NCBI RefSeq assembly: GCF_020524485.1
Contig: NZ_JAIVLF010000003.1
Span: forward strand, 806,001 to 870,000
Direction of reading: 5' to 3'
Origin: Novosphingobium profundi
Lineage (GTDB): Bacteria; Pseudomonadota; Alphaproteobacteria; Sphingomonadales; Sphingomonadaceae
DNA length: 64,000 nucleotides
The position numbers and the translations under genes were made by a program. The notes beneath the pieces are model-generated. The model made no database searches. It was not told the DNA's origin and saw nothing but the letters and a program-made list of their open reading frames with translations. Of the stretch, positions 1 to 8,723 are shown in pieces (the stretch's first letter is position 1; every line of letters starts with the position of its first letter).

Positions 1-1709
1 GCCGCGTGCGCCTTCGCCACGGCCTCGTATCCCGGATCGGCGGGCCCCATGGTCAGGGGGCCCTCATGCGCGGACGAGCCGAAGAAATAGTCCGGATGAC
101 TGGTGAAGGGCGCGGCCAGACGCAGCAGCGCAACGTCGGCCTGTTCGGGGGCCTCTACGGGCGTGAAGCCCGCCGAGCGCGCTGCGTCGGCGTCCACGCC
201 CACCAGCCAGGCGCGCCGCGCCGAAGCCGGTGCAAGTGGCAGGATACCGTCCTTGTTCGCCAGCAGCACGACCGAACGATGCTGCGCCTCGAGCGCCAGC
301 GCACGCGCGTCGTCCGTCCCTACCTGCTGTGCCGAGGCTTCGGCATCGACGTAGGCGCTCTCGAACAGACCCAACTGGAACATGACCTTGGCAATACGGC
401 GCGCGGAGCGATCGACGCGGGCCTCGTCCAGCGCGCCGCGGCGCACCAGATCGATCACAACGTCGGTTTCCATCACTCCGCCGAACTGGTCGATCCCCGC
501 TTCGATCCCCTTGGCGAAGCGTTCGGGCACGGTGAGATCCTCGACGCCCCAGGGCATGCCCAGCTTGTCGACATCAAACGTGCCCTTGAGACAGGCCTCG
601 GGGCAGTCCGCAGTGATCAGCCAGTCGCTCATCACGAAGCCTTCGAAACCATGCTGGCCACGCAGGCTTTTGTCCAAAAGTTGCCGGTTGAAACCGACCC
701 CGACCGGCTCGACTGGCGTGCCGTTCACGGTGAGCCCGGGGGCGGGCAGCGAATAGGTCGGCATGACCGCAGCCGAACGCACCTTGAAGGCGCCCTCGAA
801 GGCGGCGAGGTGCTGCGCCAGGGTGGCGTCGGTCAGCTTCATGTACTTGCCGTAAGGATTGTGCGAATCGAGGCCGTCGACTTGTGCGCCATAGCCGCCC
901 CAGTGCTTGACCACCGTCGCGACGCCTCCGCGCTGCAGGCCGTCAGGCCCACCCTGGAACCCTTCGATATAGGCCTGCACCATCGGTGCGACCTGCTCGG
1001 GCCGATCCCCGAAGGTGGCGTTGCCCCGAAACCAGCGCGGCTCGGTGAACAGGTCGGCCTGCGGCGAAAGCGCCATGCGAATGCCGATCGCCTTGTACTC
1101 GCGCGCGGCAATGCGGGAGAGATCGCGGATGAGATCCAGGTCGCCGATGGCCGAAAGGCCCAGCGCCTCAGGCCAGCGGGTGAAGGCCTTGGGCGCGACG
1201 CTGACGCCCAGCACTTCGCGCAAGGTGTTGCGGCTGTCGCTGCTGAAGACGAGCGGCACGCCAAGGCGCGTGCCCTCGGCGATTTCCTGCGCCGCGTTCG
1301 TCAGCTGCGCCATCTCCTTCACATCACCGCTCATGCGATGGATGAAGAAGCGGATATCGTCGGCCTCGATAGCCGCGCGCATGCCTTCCACGTCCCAGTT
1401 GCCCCGGAAACTGCCATCGGCGGTGGGCGGCGTACCGTGCATCATCAGCCCGGCCTTTTCGCGCAAGGTCATGCGCGCCACCAGATCGCGGGCGCGTTCC
1501 TCGGCGGAGAGACGCCAATCCTCGTAAGGCTGGAGGCGCCCATCGCCGGAAAGGTCGTGAAAGCTGTGCCCATCCACCGTGATCGCAGGCTTGCTGCGCG
1601 CTGCGATCTCGGGTTGTGAGGAGGAACCATGCGCGGATGCCAGCGCTCCTGTCGCCAGGGCCAGGCTCGACAGCCCGGCGGTCAGCCGCAGGCAGAGACG
1701 CGCGGCCAT
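1..1709 (-). CDS. Exported GH3 beta-glucosidase, C-terminus cut by window edge
   Basis: Glycoside hydrolase family 3 enzyme that would release glucose from beta-glucosides in the periplasm. The frame is open from an ATG at 1709 to the window edge, about 569 codons. The N-terminus is a signal peptide (AARLCLRLTAGLSSLALATG, then ALASA). The TIM-barrel part contains KHWGGYG and the nucleophile motif VMSDW (Asp codon at 624-626). The start of the second alpha/beta domain follows (VVLLANKDGILPL), and the rest lies outside. The ATG shares one base with the stop of the upstream MFS gene (TGATG), so the two are probably translationally coupled. Family assignment is strong; the substrate is inferred from neighbours. 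Confidence 0.9.
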   Translation of the reverse strand, partial: MAARLCLRLTAGLSSLALATGALASAHGSSSQPEIAARSKPAITVDGHSFHDLSGDGRLQPYEDWRLSAEERARDLVARMTLREKAGLMMHGTPPTADGSFRGNWDVEGMRAAIEADDIRFFIHRMSGDVKEMAQLTNAAQEIAEGTRLGVPLVFSSDSRNTLREVLGVSVAPKAFTRWPEALGLSAIGDLDLIRDLSRIAAREYKAIGIRMALSPQADLFTEPRWFRGNATFGDRPEQVAPMVQAYIEGFQGGPDGLQRGGVATVVKHWGGYGAQVDGLDSHNPYGKYMKLTDATLAQHLAAFEGAFKVRSAAVMPTYSLPAPGLTVNGTPVEPVGVGFNRQLLDKSLRGQHGFEGFVMSDWLITADCPEACLKGTFDVDKLGMPWGVEDLTVPERFAKGIEAGIDQFGGVMETDVVIDLVRRGALDEARVDRSARRIAKVMFQLGLFESAYVDAEASAQQVGTDDARALALEAQHRSVVLLANKDGILPLAPASARRAWLVGVDADAARSAGFTPVEAPEQADVALLRLAAPFTSHPDYFFGSSAHEGPLTMGPADPGYEAVAKAHA

Positions 1710-3019
1710 CAGGCGGCCCCTTCCAGTACGGCGCCTTCGGCACCCTCGGCGTCCTCGCTAAAGCCGCGCGGATAGCGGCCCAGCGTGAAATTGATGGCGA
1801 CGGCGGCCGTCAGGAGGCCAATCGAGAGGTAGATCACGATCTCGTAGTTGCCAAAATGATCGTAAAGCGCCCCGTATGCCGCAGGCGCAAAGCCCGCGCC
1901 CATGCCGAAGGCGGCGTACTGCATCCCGTAAAGCTCGCTGAAGTGGCGCTGGCCGAAATAGCGCGCGGTCATGAAGGCGACGAGGTCGAACTCTGCGCCG
2001 GCGACCAGCCCTAGCGTGACAACGCTTGCAACCATGATCGAGCCCGTCATTCCCGGATTGGACAGCAGCACCAGTGCGGCCATCGCCGGGATCACGAGAA
2101 TTGCGCAGACCACCGGCGCCCAGAGCCGGTCGAGCAGGAAACCCGACAGGATGCGACCGCCGGTCACGCTGAGCGCCAGCGCGGCGAGCGCGGACGAGGC
2201 CGCCGCGCTCGACACACCGCGGTCCGTCAACAGCGGGAACAGATTGGGCAGCAGTCCCGAGATCCCGAAGGCCAGCATGAGCGAGCCAAGCGCGATCGCC
2301 CAGAAGCGGTAGCTGCGCAGGGCTGTGGCCACTTCGAGGCCCGCGTTTTCCGCGGCGCGCGCCGCCGCCGGGCGATCGTCGCCCACATCAGGTTCACGCA
2401 GCCAGGCGATGAGAATCGGTACGGCAATCAGCAGCGGCATCGCCGCCAGCCCGACATAGCCCCCACGCCAGCCAAAGCGCTCGATCATGGCGGTGAGGAC
2501 GAAGGGAAAGACCGCGCCGGCAAGGCCGGTGCAAGCGAGCGAAAGGCCGAGCGCGAGACCTCGTGCCTCGATAAACCAGCCGTTGATGACCTTGAGGTAG
2601 GTCATCGGCAAGGTGCCCAGCGCGACGACCGCCATGATGCCCCAGCCAATGTAGAAACCGACAAGCGAGGTCCCGATCAGCGCGATAAGCAGCTGACCCA
2701 GGGCCAGCGCGATGGTCGAGGTGATGGCAACCTTGCGCGGGCCGACCTTGTCGACCAGCCGACCGACATAGCGCCCCAGCAGGAGCAGAGCGACGGGCAC
2801 CAGCATGAGCACGCCCAGGATATCGCCGCGTCCCCAGCCGAATTCGGCTTCCAGCGCCTTGGCCATGATCCCCGAGGAATAGGGCGGGATCGGCGAGAGA
2901 CCCAGCCCCATGCCAAGGGCAGACGCCACCAGGGGTTTCCAGGCGCGTCTGAATTCGTCGAAACCGCTCGTGCCGGTGCCTTGGCGTGTCATGTCGTTTA
3001 CCCTGCGCTTCTCATTCAT
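1709..3019 (-). CDS. MFS transporter, oxalate/formate-antiporter-like
   Basis: Major facilitator superfamily carrier of about 436 residues with some twelve hydrophobic segments; the inner membrane is its site. It has the MFS loop GRYVGRLVDKVGPRK after TM2 and GGRILSGFLLDRL in the second half, a pattern of the oxalate/formate or monocarboxylate branch. The start at 3019 (MNEKRRVND) has a GAGGTG ribosome site seven bases upstream; a later ATG at 2992 is possible. Its stop overlaps the GH3 start by one base. Beside beta-glucosidases and an aromatic hydroxylase it may import a sugar or aromatic acid, but the substrate cannot be read from sequence. Confidence 0.85.
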   Translation of the reverse strand: MNEKRRVNDMTRQGTGTSGFDEFRRAWKPLVASALGMGLGLSPIPPYSSGIMAKALEAEFGWGRGDILGVLMLVPVALLLLGRYVGRLVDKVGPRKVAITSTIALALGQLLIALIGTSLVGFYIGWGIMAVVALGTLPMTYLKVINGWFIEARGLALGLSLACTGLAGAVFPFVLTAMIERFGWRGGYVGLAAMPLLIAVPILIAWLREPDVGDDRPAAARAAENAGLEVATALRSYRFWAIALGSLMLAFGISGLLPNLFPLLTDRGVSSAAASSALAALALSVTGGRILSGFLLDRLWAPVVCAILVIPAMAALVLLSNPGMTGSIMVASVVTLGLVAGAEFDLVAFMTARYFGQRHFSELYGMQYAAFGMGAGFAPAAYGALYDHFGNYEIVIYLSIGLLTAAVAINFTLGRYPRGFSEDAEGAEGAVLEGAA

Positions 3020-3190
3020 CGCGCACCTCATCGGATGCGTTCTGTCGCCAAGGAGGCTATCAAGCTGGGGGAGCAAGGCGAGGGCGGCTCGGGGGAAACT
3101 CCGGATGGCGGAACGGGATACCCTGAACCACAGACTGAAATTGCGGCTTGAGCTCCTCCTGCCGAAATCCGTTTCGGGCGTGCAAGACGA

Positions 3191-3227
3191 CAAACGGGCG
3201 GTCCCGTCCGCCGGAACCGCCCGTTTG
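3191..3227 (-). terminator. Terminator hairpin after the cupin gene
   Basis: Perfect 12-bp inverted repeat (3191-3202 with 3216-3227) around a 13-base loop. On the minus strand the arm ends in GTTTG. It lies just downstream of the cupin stop and before the MFS gene, so it probably ends or attenuates cupin transcription. Confidence 0.6.
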
Positions 3228-3258
3228 CACTTGTTGCCAGACCGCGAGACGCGGTGGC

Positions 3259-4002
3259 TCAAAGGTTGAGTGGCCCTCCGAAATTGACGTAGACCAGCGC
3301 GTCGGTGTGGCAGGAAAGAGCGTTGATCGGGGTTTCTGGAGGGTAGAAGAAGTACGCTCGGCGGGGCTCGATACGCGCCCCATCAACGCCCACGCTCCCC
3401 TCCATGACAAACATTTCGAGGTAATGCGGGAGACGTCTGATCTGCGAGCTCCAGCCCGCCGAAAGCCGGACTATGGCCGAGCCCTCGCCATGCTCGGGAT
3501 GACGGCTCAACAGGCGCACTTTCGCCTCGCTCTCCAGGAAAGAGCCTGCCGCAAGGTTGGTCAGCACGTCCTCATGATCGAGTGCAACGGCCGCGCGCGC
3601 CGGGTTCGCCCCTTCGACAGGGTAGAGGTCGTCGTGCTCGGGTTCTTCCACGAAATTGAAATCCAGATCGCGCCCCACGCGGGAGAGGAAGGTCGACTCG
3701 GTCCGGATGGCGCTGGCAAAGCCATGGACCGTCTGGGGCGGGTGGAAGACATACGTGCCCTTTTCCACCCAGCGGCGCGAATCAAAGCTGAAGCAGCCCG
3801 AGATCCCGATGATCTCTTCGTACGTGTGGTGGTAGTGCGCGGTCTGCGGCGGCGTGTAGCCATCCTCGGGGACGAGCTTCTGGAGCGCGGTGCGTGCGCC
3901 GGTCTCGGCGTCGCGGCTCAGCAGTCGGGAATAGAGACCCGCCGGGCCAAGCGGCTCCCAGGCCAGTTCATCCACGGCAAGATCGACAATGTGCGGCCTC
4001 AT
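3259..4002 (-). CDS. Double-cupin protein of unknown substrate
   Basis: A 247-residue bicupin. The first cupin carries a metal-type motif (HYHHTYEEIIG, later PPQTVHGF). The second (GWSSQIRRLPHYLEMFVMEG) has a less complete set of metal ligands. Start ATG 4002 has GGGAGG nine bases upstream. Cupins of this kind include dioxygenases and sugar isomerases; KduI/IolB-like isomerases share a comparable metal motif. Set between an IclR regulator and an MFS carrier it probably acts in the same catabolic pathway, but the reaction is not determinable here. Confidence 0.75.
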   Translation of the reverse strand: MRPHIVDLAVDELAWEPLGPAGLYSRLLSRDAETGARTALQKLVPEDGYTPPQTAHYHHTYEEIIGISGCFSFDSRRWVEKGTYVFHPPQTVHGFASAIRTESTFLSRVGRDLDFNFVEEPEHDDLYPVEGANPARAAVALDHEDVLTNLAAGSFLESEAKVRLLSRHPEHGEGSAIVRLSAGWSSQIRRLPHYLEMFVMEGSVGVDGARIEPRRAYFFYPPETPINALSCHTDALVYVNFGGPLNL

Positions 4003-4144
4003 GGTGTTTGCCTCCCTGGCACCGAATAGGGCCTGCAGATGGAAGCTCTGGCCGCCTCAAGGCAACTCGACGCGTCCTCCCCTTTCGCATGGCGGATGCT
4101 CAGGCCCGCTCTCCCCGCAGAGCCTCGCACTGGGGCTTAGTCCC

Positions 4145-4978
4145 CTACGGGACCGGGCATTTCCCCGCCGCGAGGTTCGCGCGAATGGTGCGCGAAACCT
4201 CCTGGATCGGCGCGAGGTAGCGCTCGACCGCCGCGTCGACCGACAGGCCGGCGGCAAAGAAGACGACCGCCAGCGCACCAATGAGCTCCTCGCCATCGAA
4301 GATCGGCACCGCGACCGCGGACGTCTTGCCCGGATTGGCCGAGTACCAGGACTTCTCGACCGTGGCGTAGCCGTCGGCGCGAATGCGCCGGGTGGCCGCG
4401 CCGGACTGGAACTGCTCGAGCATGTACTGGCCATAGGCCTCTTCCAGTTCGGCGGCGCTGTCGATCAGCCGGGCACGGGTCAGCTCATCGGTGTAGGCGA
4501 CATAGACCTGTCCCGAAGCCGACGCGAGAATCGGCACCTGCCAGCCAGGATAGTAGTTGTTGTAGGTAAGCGTGGTCTGCGCAGCCGTGTGGTAGCGCAC
4601 CACCATCCGGTTGCCCACGCGGGTCACGATGGACAGTGGCCAGTGATGCAGGTGCGTGAAATCGGACATCACCGTGCGTGCGGCATTCACCAGGCGATCA
4701 TGGTTCTGAAAGCCGCAGGCCAGTGTCTGGATGAGCGCGGTGGGACGATACTTGCGGCGCTCCCGCTCCCGTTCGACCAACCCTTCCTCGATCAGGGTGT
4801 TGATGATGCGAAAGGCGGTGGGCATCGGCACGTTCGCAGCCTTGGCAATTTCAGACAGGCCCAGAGAGCCATAGCGATTGATGGCCTGAATGACATGAAT
4901 CGAGCGCGATAACGAGCGTATCGTGTCCTTTTCGCCGCGCGGTCGCGCCTCGCCGAAGCCATGGTGGGACTCTGTCAT
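4145..4978 (-). CDS. IclR-family transcriptional regulator
   Basis: 277 residues: an N-terminal winged helix-turn-helix (LSRSIHVIQAINRYGSLGLS, then EIAKAANVPMPTAFRIINTL) and a C-terminal effector domain with ASASGQVYVAY and AVAVPIFDGEELIGALAVVF. It is divergent from the FAD hydroxylase gene across a 197-base region with two overlapping inverted repeats. IclR proteins usually control adjacent aromatic or carboxylate catabolic genes, so it is the likely regulator of the hydroxylase and perhaps of the cupin, MFS and glucosidase genes. Confidence 0.9.
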   Translation of the reverse strand: MTESHHGFGEARPRGEKDTIRSLSRSIHVIQAINRYGSLGLSEIAKAANVPMPTAFRIINTLIEEGLVERERERRKYRPTALIQTLACGFQNHDRLVNAARTVMSDFTHLHHWPLSIVTRVGNRMVVRYHTAAQTTLTYNNYYPGWQVPILASASGQVYVAYTDELTRARLIDSAAELEEAYGQYMLEQFQSGAATRRIRADGYATVEKSWYSANPGKTSAVAVPIFDGEELIGALAVVFFAAGLSVDAAVERYLAPIQEVSRTIRANLAAGKCPVP

Positions 4979-5130
4979 CTTGTTGCGAACCCTTTGCCGG
5001 GTCTTTGTGCCCGCACCGTGATGCTAGGAATCGCCCCGCGTTCCTGTCAAGCAGGCATCCGCGATACGGAAGTATGCGCGGCCGTTGCTTCCCCCGGGCT
5101 ACTCCCCGGTGCCATTTGCCCGGCTTCGCG

Positions 5131-5166
5131 AGGTCGGAACTCCCGACCTGATGTGAGCGGGAGTTC
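5131..5166. promoter_or_regulatory. Candidate IclR operator, overlapping inverted repeats
   Basis: Between the divergent regulator and hydroxylase genes, AGGTCGG-N5-CCGACCT (5131-5149) overlaps a second repeat pair, GAACTCCC (5137-5144) and GGGAGTTC (5159-5166). The block ends ten bases before the hydroxylase ATG and includes its ribosome site, so binding there, or an RNA hairpin, could block expression. Seen in sequence; the operator role is inferred. Confidence 0.45.
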
Positions 5167-5175
5167 AATATCACC

Positions 5176-6369
5176 ATGAAGAAATGCGAAGTCCTGGTTG
5201 TCGGGGCCGGGCCGGTCGGGACCACCTGTGCCTCGCGCCTTGCGGCGATGGGCCTGGATGTCATGATCATCGAGGCCGAGGCCACCAGCACCCACGATCT
5301 TCGGGCCACCACGATCCATGCCTCCACGCTGGAGATGCTGGACGAGATCGACGCCGCCCAGCCGCTGATCGACATTGGTCTGAAGGCACCGGTCTACCAG
5401 ATGCGCGATCGCCGCACGGGCGAAAAGCTGCTTTTCGACCTGGGCGAACTGGCCGATTTCACGCGCTTTCCCTTCCGCCTTCAGTGCGAACAGTACAACA
5501 TGGCACGGCTGCTGAGCGAGCGGCTTGACGCGCTTCCCAATGTGGACCTGCGCTTCAATTGCCGCTTCATCTCGGCCCACGAGACAGGCGACGGGGTCAT
5601 CGCGACGCTGGAGCAGGGCGACGAGACGATTGAAGTCGAAGCCCGCTTCGTGGTGGGCGCGGACGGATCGCGTTCGGCGGTGCGCAAGCAGATCGGCACG
5701 GGCTTTGACGGCTTCACCTACGAGGAGAAGTTCGTCTCGATGTCGACGACCTTCCCGATCAACGAGGTCATCACCGATCTCAGCTACGTCAACTACATCT
5801 CCGACCCGGAAGAATGGCTGGTTCTGCTCAAGGTGCCCAGCGTCTGGCGCGTGCTGGTACCCGCGGACGGCAACCTCAGCGACGAGGACCTCATCAGCGA
5901 TGCCAACCGCGACGCGGTGTTCCGCCGCATCGTCGGGCACGGCGACGTGGAGACGACCCACCGCACGATCTACCGGGTCCACCAGCGCGTTGCGCAGGAG
6001 TTCGTGAAGGGGCGCATGATCATCATCGGCGATGCCGCCCACCTCAACAACCCATTGGGCGGCTTTGGCATGAACTCGGGTATCCACGATGGCTGGAACC
6101 TGGCCAACAAGCTGTGGCAGATCCTGCGCAAGGACGCTGGACGCGAGGCGCTCGACCTGTTCGAACGGCAGCGCCAGGCCGTTACCCGCTCGGTGATCCA
6201 GGCGCAGACCATCGAGAACATGGAGAACATGGGCCGCGCCGAAGGCGAGATCCTCGAGGCCAAGCGTGCCAAGATGCGCGCGGTTCACGCAGATCCGGAC
6301 GCGCGGCGCGCATTCCTCATGCGTCAGTCGCTCTTTGCCAGCCTTGAGCAGGAAAAAGAGATCACCTGA
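5176..6369 (+). CDS. FAD-dependent aromatic monooxygenase
   Basis: 397-residue flavoprotein hydroxylase of the PheA/TfdB/p-hydroxybenzoate hydroxylase superfamily. N-terminal dinucleotide fold GAGPVGTTCASRLAAMG, central GADGSRSAVRKQIG (DG motif), and C-terminal FAD-ribityl motif GDAAHLNNPLGGFGMNSG. It would insert one oxygen atom into a phenolic ring using NAD(P)H. It ends soon after the FAD domain, lacking the thioredoxin-like tail of larger members such as MhpA. Start ATG 5176 has GGGAG upstream. Divergent from IclR and flanked by beta-glucosidases, it fits degradation of an aglycone released from a phenolic glucoside (inference). Confidence 0.88.
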   Translation: MKKCEVLVVGAGPVGTTCASRLAAMGLDVMIIEAEATSTHDLRATTIHASTLEMLDEIDAAQPLIDIGLKAPVYQMRDRRTGEKLLFDLGELADFTRFPFRLQCEQYNMARLLSERLDALPNVDLRFNCRFISAHETGDGVIATLEQGDETIEVEARFVVGADGSRSAVRKQIGTGFDGFTYEEKFVSMSTTFPINEVITDLSYVNYISDPEEWLVLLKVPSVWRVLVPADGNLSDEDLISDANRDAVFRRIVGHGDVETTHRTIYRVHQRVAQEFVKGRMIIIGDAAHLNNPLGGFGMNSGIHDGWNLANKLWQILRKDAGREALDLFERQRQAVTRSVIQAQTIENMENMGRAEGEILEAKRAKMRAVHADPDARRAFLMRQSLFASLEQEKEIT

Positions 6370-6376
6370 CCCGCGC

Positions 6377-6403
6377 GGCGCCGGGCCATGCCCGCCCGGC
6401 GCC
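6377..6403. terminator. Hairpin between convergent hydroxylase and GH1 genes
   Basis: Perfect 10-bp GC-rich stem (6377-6386 with 6394-6403) with a 7-base loop in the 44-base gap between the two convergent stops. It could serve both directions; no T-run follows on either strand. Confidence 0.5.
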
Positions 6404-6413
6404 CGACAGCGGT

Positions 6414-7739
6414 TCAGACCGCGTTCGCCCGCGCCAGCGCGCCCAGCACATGGGCGCTCGGCTTGGGGGTGCGCGCAAAGCTGGTACGGTCCACATCGCA
6501 CAGCCCGTAGCGCGGCCCATAGCCGTGGAACCACTCGTAATTGTCGAGCAGGGACCAGTGCAGATAGCCCTTGAGCGGGATCCCCTCCTGCATCACGTCG
6601 TGCAGCGCGCGCAGCGCAGCCGGAATGAAGGCCGCGCGCTGCGCATCGTCATCGGTTGCTACGCCATGTTCGGTCACGAAGACCGGGCGGGGGCAGCGTG
6701 AATAGGCATAGCGCACCGCACCGGCGAGCGAGGCGGCGTAGATTTCCGAGCCGCTGGAATTGACGATCGCGTCGTCGGGGATCGGGACCTTGCCATCGGG
6801 CCCCCAGACCGCGCGGTAATAGTTCTGTACGCCCAGGAAATCGTCGTCGCGCGCTGCCTCCAGCCAGGGGTCGTAGAGTTCACGTCGCATCGAATCACGC
6901 AAGGGCTCGCCGCCCGCGATAGCCTGATCGTCATTGATGGCCAGGCTCACTCCGACGGGCAGATCACCGCGCACAGACTTGATCGCGGCGCGCCCGGCCT
7001 TGTGCCCGGCAATGAGATTGGCCTGCACCACATGGCGGTCGGGCACGTAGATCGGATTTCCGGCCAGGAACAGATCAACGCCCAAGCGCCGGGCAACCGC
7101 CTCGCTCATCTTCTTGTCGGGCCCCATCAGCTTCCTGCCCCGGCCGCCGGGCAAGGCGACTTCGAGCATGCCGACAAGATTGGGCTCGTTGAGGGTGGTA
7201 GCGAATGCCATGCCATCGGTCAGATGCCGCGCGGCCGTCTCGCAGAAGCGGGCAAAGAGATCGACCGCCTCGGGGCTGCTCCAACCACCTTTGGCGGCGA
7301 ACCAGATCGGCGTCGTGAAGTGGTTGAAGGTCACGACCGGGGTGATGCCGCGGGCATGGCAGCCTTCGATGATGCGCTTGTAATGGTCAAGCATGGCGAC
7401 CGAGAACTGGCCGCGCGCAGGCTCGATCCGCGCCCATTCAAGGCTGAAGCGATACGTGTCGAGGCCCAGGGTGATGACAAGATCCAGATCGCGCGGCCAC
7501 AGTTCAAAGCTGTTGGCGGCATCGCCCGACATGTCGGTGAAAGTCGTGGGATCGGCATGTTCGAGCGCCCAGGTATCGGAGTTCGTATTGTTGCCTTCCA
7601 CCTGGTAGGCGGCCGTAGCCGCGCCCCACCGAAACTCCTCGGGAAAGACGCGCCTGGAGGCTGCAGAAGCCCGACCAACGGTGCCGGGGACCAGTCCGGC
7701 CAAGGCTCCTGTCAGGAGCGTACGTCGTTTCAAGTGCAT
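6414..7739 (-). CDS. Exported GH1 beta-glucosidase with Tat-like leader
   Basis: Glycoside hydrolase family 1 TIM-barrel, about 441 residues after the start at 7739 (MHLKRRTLLTGALAG), chosen because AAAGG precedes it and a signal peptide follows. The KRRTLLTG leader resembles a Tat signal though only partly canonical. Acid/base motif TTLNEPN and nucleophile motif VFVTEHGVAT are present; the latter has His where most GH1 enzymes have Asn (TENG). Other GH1 signatures are WGAATAAYQVEGN and HWSLLDNYEW. It would hydrolyse beta-glucosides in the periplasm, complementing the GH3 enzyme at the other end of the cluster. Confidence 0.9.
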   Translation of the reverse strand: MHLKRRTLLTGALAGLVPGTVGRASAASRRVFPEEFRWGAATAAYQVEGNNTNSDTWALEHADPTTFTDMSGDAANSFELWPRDLDLVITLGLDTYRFSLEWARIEPARGQFSVAMLDHYKRIIEGCHARGITPVVTFNHFTTPIWFAAKGGWSSPEAVDLFARFCETAARHLTDGMAFATTLNEPNLVGMLEVALPGGRGRKLMGPDKKMSEAVARRLGVDLFLAGNPIYVPDRHVVQANLIAGHKAGRAAIKSVRGDLPVGVSLAINDDQAIAGGEPLRDSMRRELYDPWLEAARDDDFLGVQNYYRAVWGPDGKVPIPDDAIVNSSGSEIYAASLAGAVRYAYSRCPRPVFVTEHGVATDDDAQRAAFIPAALRALHDVMQEGIPLKGYLHWSLLDNYEWFHGYGPRYGLCDVDRTSFARTPKPSAHVLGALARANAV

Positions 7740-8112
7740 CGGCAGCCTTTCGGGAGCTGGTATTGTCAGGTCCCTGCGACATGCCCCCAAGCGCCCAAAA
7801 GACAAAACACGCCTGCCCTGCCTTTCCGCCATGCGGCAATTTGACAGGCTGCCAGTGCCGCGGCGGTATCGAGGAAGCTTGTATAAGGCCGACTTCTGGC
7901 TCGATGTCCGGTCGGGCTCGGCCGAAACCTGCAACATTGAGGGCCGGATGCGGCGGCGAGCCAGAATGATGGATCTGAACCAAGCGCACAGGGGCTGCCC
8001 CCAAAAAAATAGGCTCTCTTCAGCAGCGGAGTGAGCGTCGGCTTACCTTGGCCGGCCGCTCCAAAGGCGACTGTCGGCTAGGTCCCAGGAGCTGGCATTC
8101 GGGAATGCTAAC
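7740..8112. other. Gene-free stretch left of the accessory element
   Basis: 373 bases between the GH1 start and the AlpA-like gene. The left boundary of the integrative element should lie here or further left. I saw no copy of the tRNA-Ser 3' end and no convincing gene. A short GGGGCTGCCCC repeat beside a run of seven A lies near 7990-8010. Confidence 0.4.
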
Positions 8113-8322
8113 TCAATGCCTATTTTCAGAGCGTCGAGCCTGGTCGATCAGGTCCTTCAAGCTGGCATACGGCACAAGCGTCATGGCCCCGACCTTGACG
8201 ACTTCGATGCGGCCCTCTGCAATCAGCTCGTAGAGTTTCGAACGGCCGATGCCGGTCAGTCGGCAGGCCTCCGGAATGCGAACAGAAATCGGCTCGATCG
8301 GCAAGCTGGTTTTCTGGATCAT
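8113..8322 (-). CDS. AlpA/excisionase-like helix-turn-helix protein
   Basis: 69-residue DNA-binding protein. The core RIPEACRLTGIGRSKLYELI is the winged-helix pattern of AlpA/Xis-type proteins; RIEVVKVGAMTLVPYASLKD forms the following beta-wing. Its ATG overlaps the stop of the upstream CopG-like gene by four bases (ATGA), so the two are co-translated. In mobile elements such proteins act as excisionases or integrase activators, consistent with the integrase about 4 kb away on the same strand. Confidence 0.8.
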   Translation of the reverse strand: MIQKTSLPIEPISVRIPEACRLTGIGRSKLYELIAEGRIEVVKVGAMTLVPYASLKDLIDQARRSENRH

Positions 8323-8723
8323 AGATCAAACTCCTGTTGGTCCGCGCCCCCGGATGGGCTGGTCATTTGCCGAGCACTTGCCTCGTCCCGCTCCAAGGTT
8401 TTGCGCATCGATTGGCCGGACTTTTCGGAACCGACGTGTGCTCGCACCTCGCCATGAGAATGCCCTTCCAACGCAGCGGACAACTGGGCGTCTAAAAGGA
8501 GATTGATGATCCGATCGAGCTTGGCCTCAAGCTGCATGGCTTGGCAGTCTTGGCGATCGCATACGCCCATAGTCGGAGTTTGAGCGTCCTGCTCGAACCA
8601 GGCGGCCAATGCTTTGCTCAGGATGAGGGTCTTCGAGTTGCCGGGCTCGGCAGCCGCCTTCGCAAGGCTCGCGGAAAGGCCTTCGGGCAAGTAGAACTGA
8701 TGGCGTGTTTTGGCTGTCGGCAT
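8319..8723 (-). CDS. CopG/ribbon-helix-helix-like mobile-element protein
   Basis: 134 residues from the ATG at 8723 (MPTAKTRHQFYLPEGLSASL). The start MPTAKTRHQFYLPE is typical of small CopG-like proteins found next to conjugative transfer genes in sphingomonad elements (recollection of the family, not searched here). A ribbon-helix-helix-like N-terminus is followed by an alpha-helical middle and a polar tail. No transfer gene lies next to it, so this may be a relic of a larger conjugative element. Its stop overlaps the AlpA-like start. Confidence 0.65.
   Translation of the reverse strand: MPTAKTRHQFYLPEGLSASLAKAAAEPGNSKTLILSKALAAWFEQDAQTPTMGVCDRQDCQAMQLEAKLDRIINLLLDAQLSAALEGHSHGEVRAHVGSEKSGQSMRKTLERDEASARQMTSPSGGADQQEFDL

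Noticed and set aside
7740..8112. Left attachment site of the integrative element
   Set aside because: I searched by eye for a copy of the tRNA-Ser 3' end and saw none, so I do not assign one.
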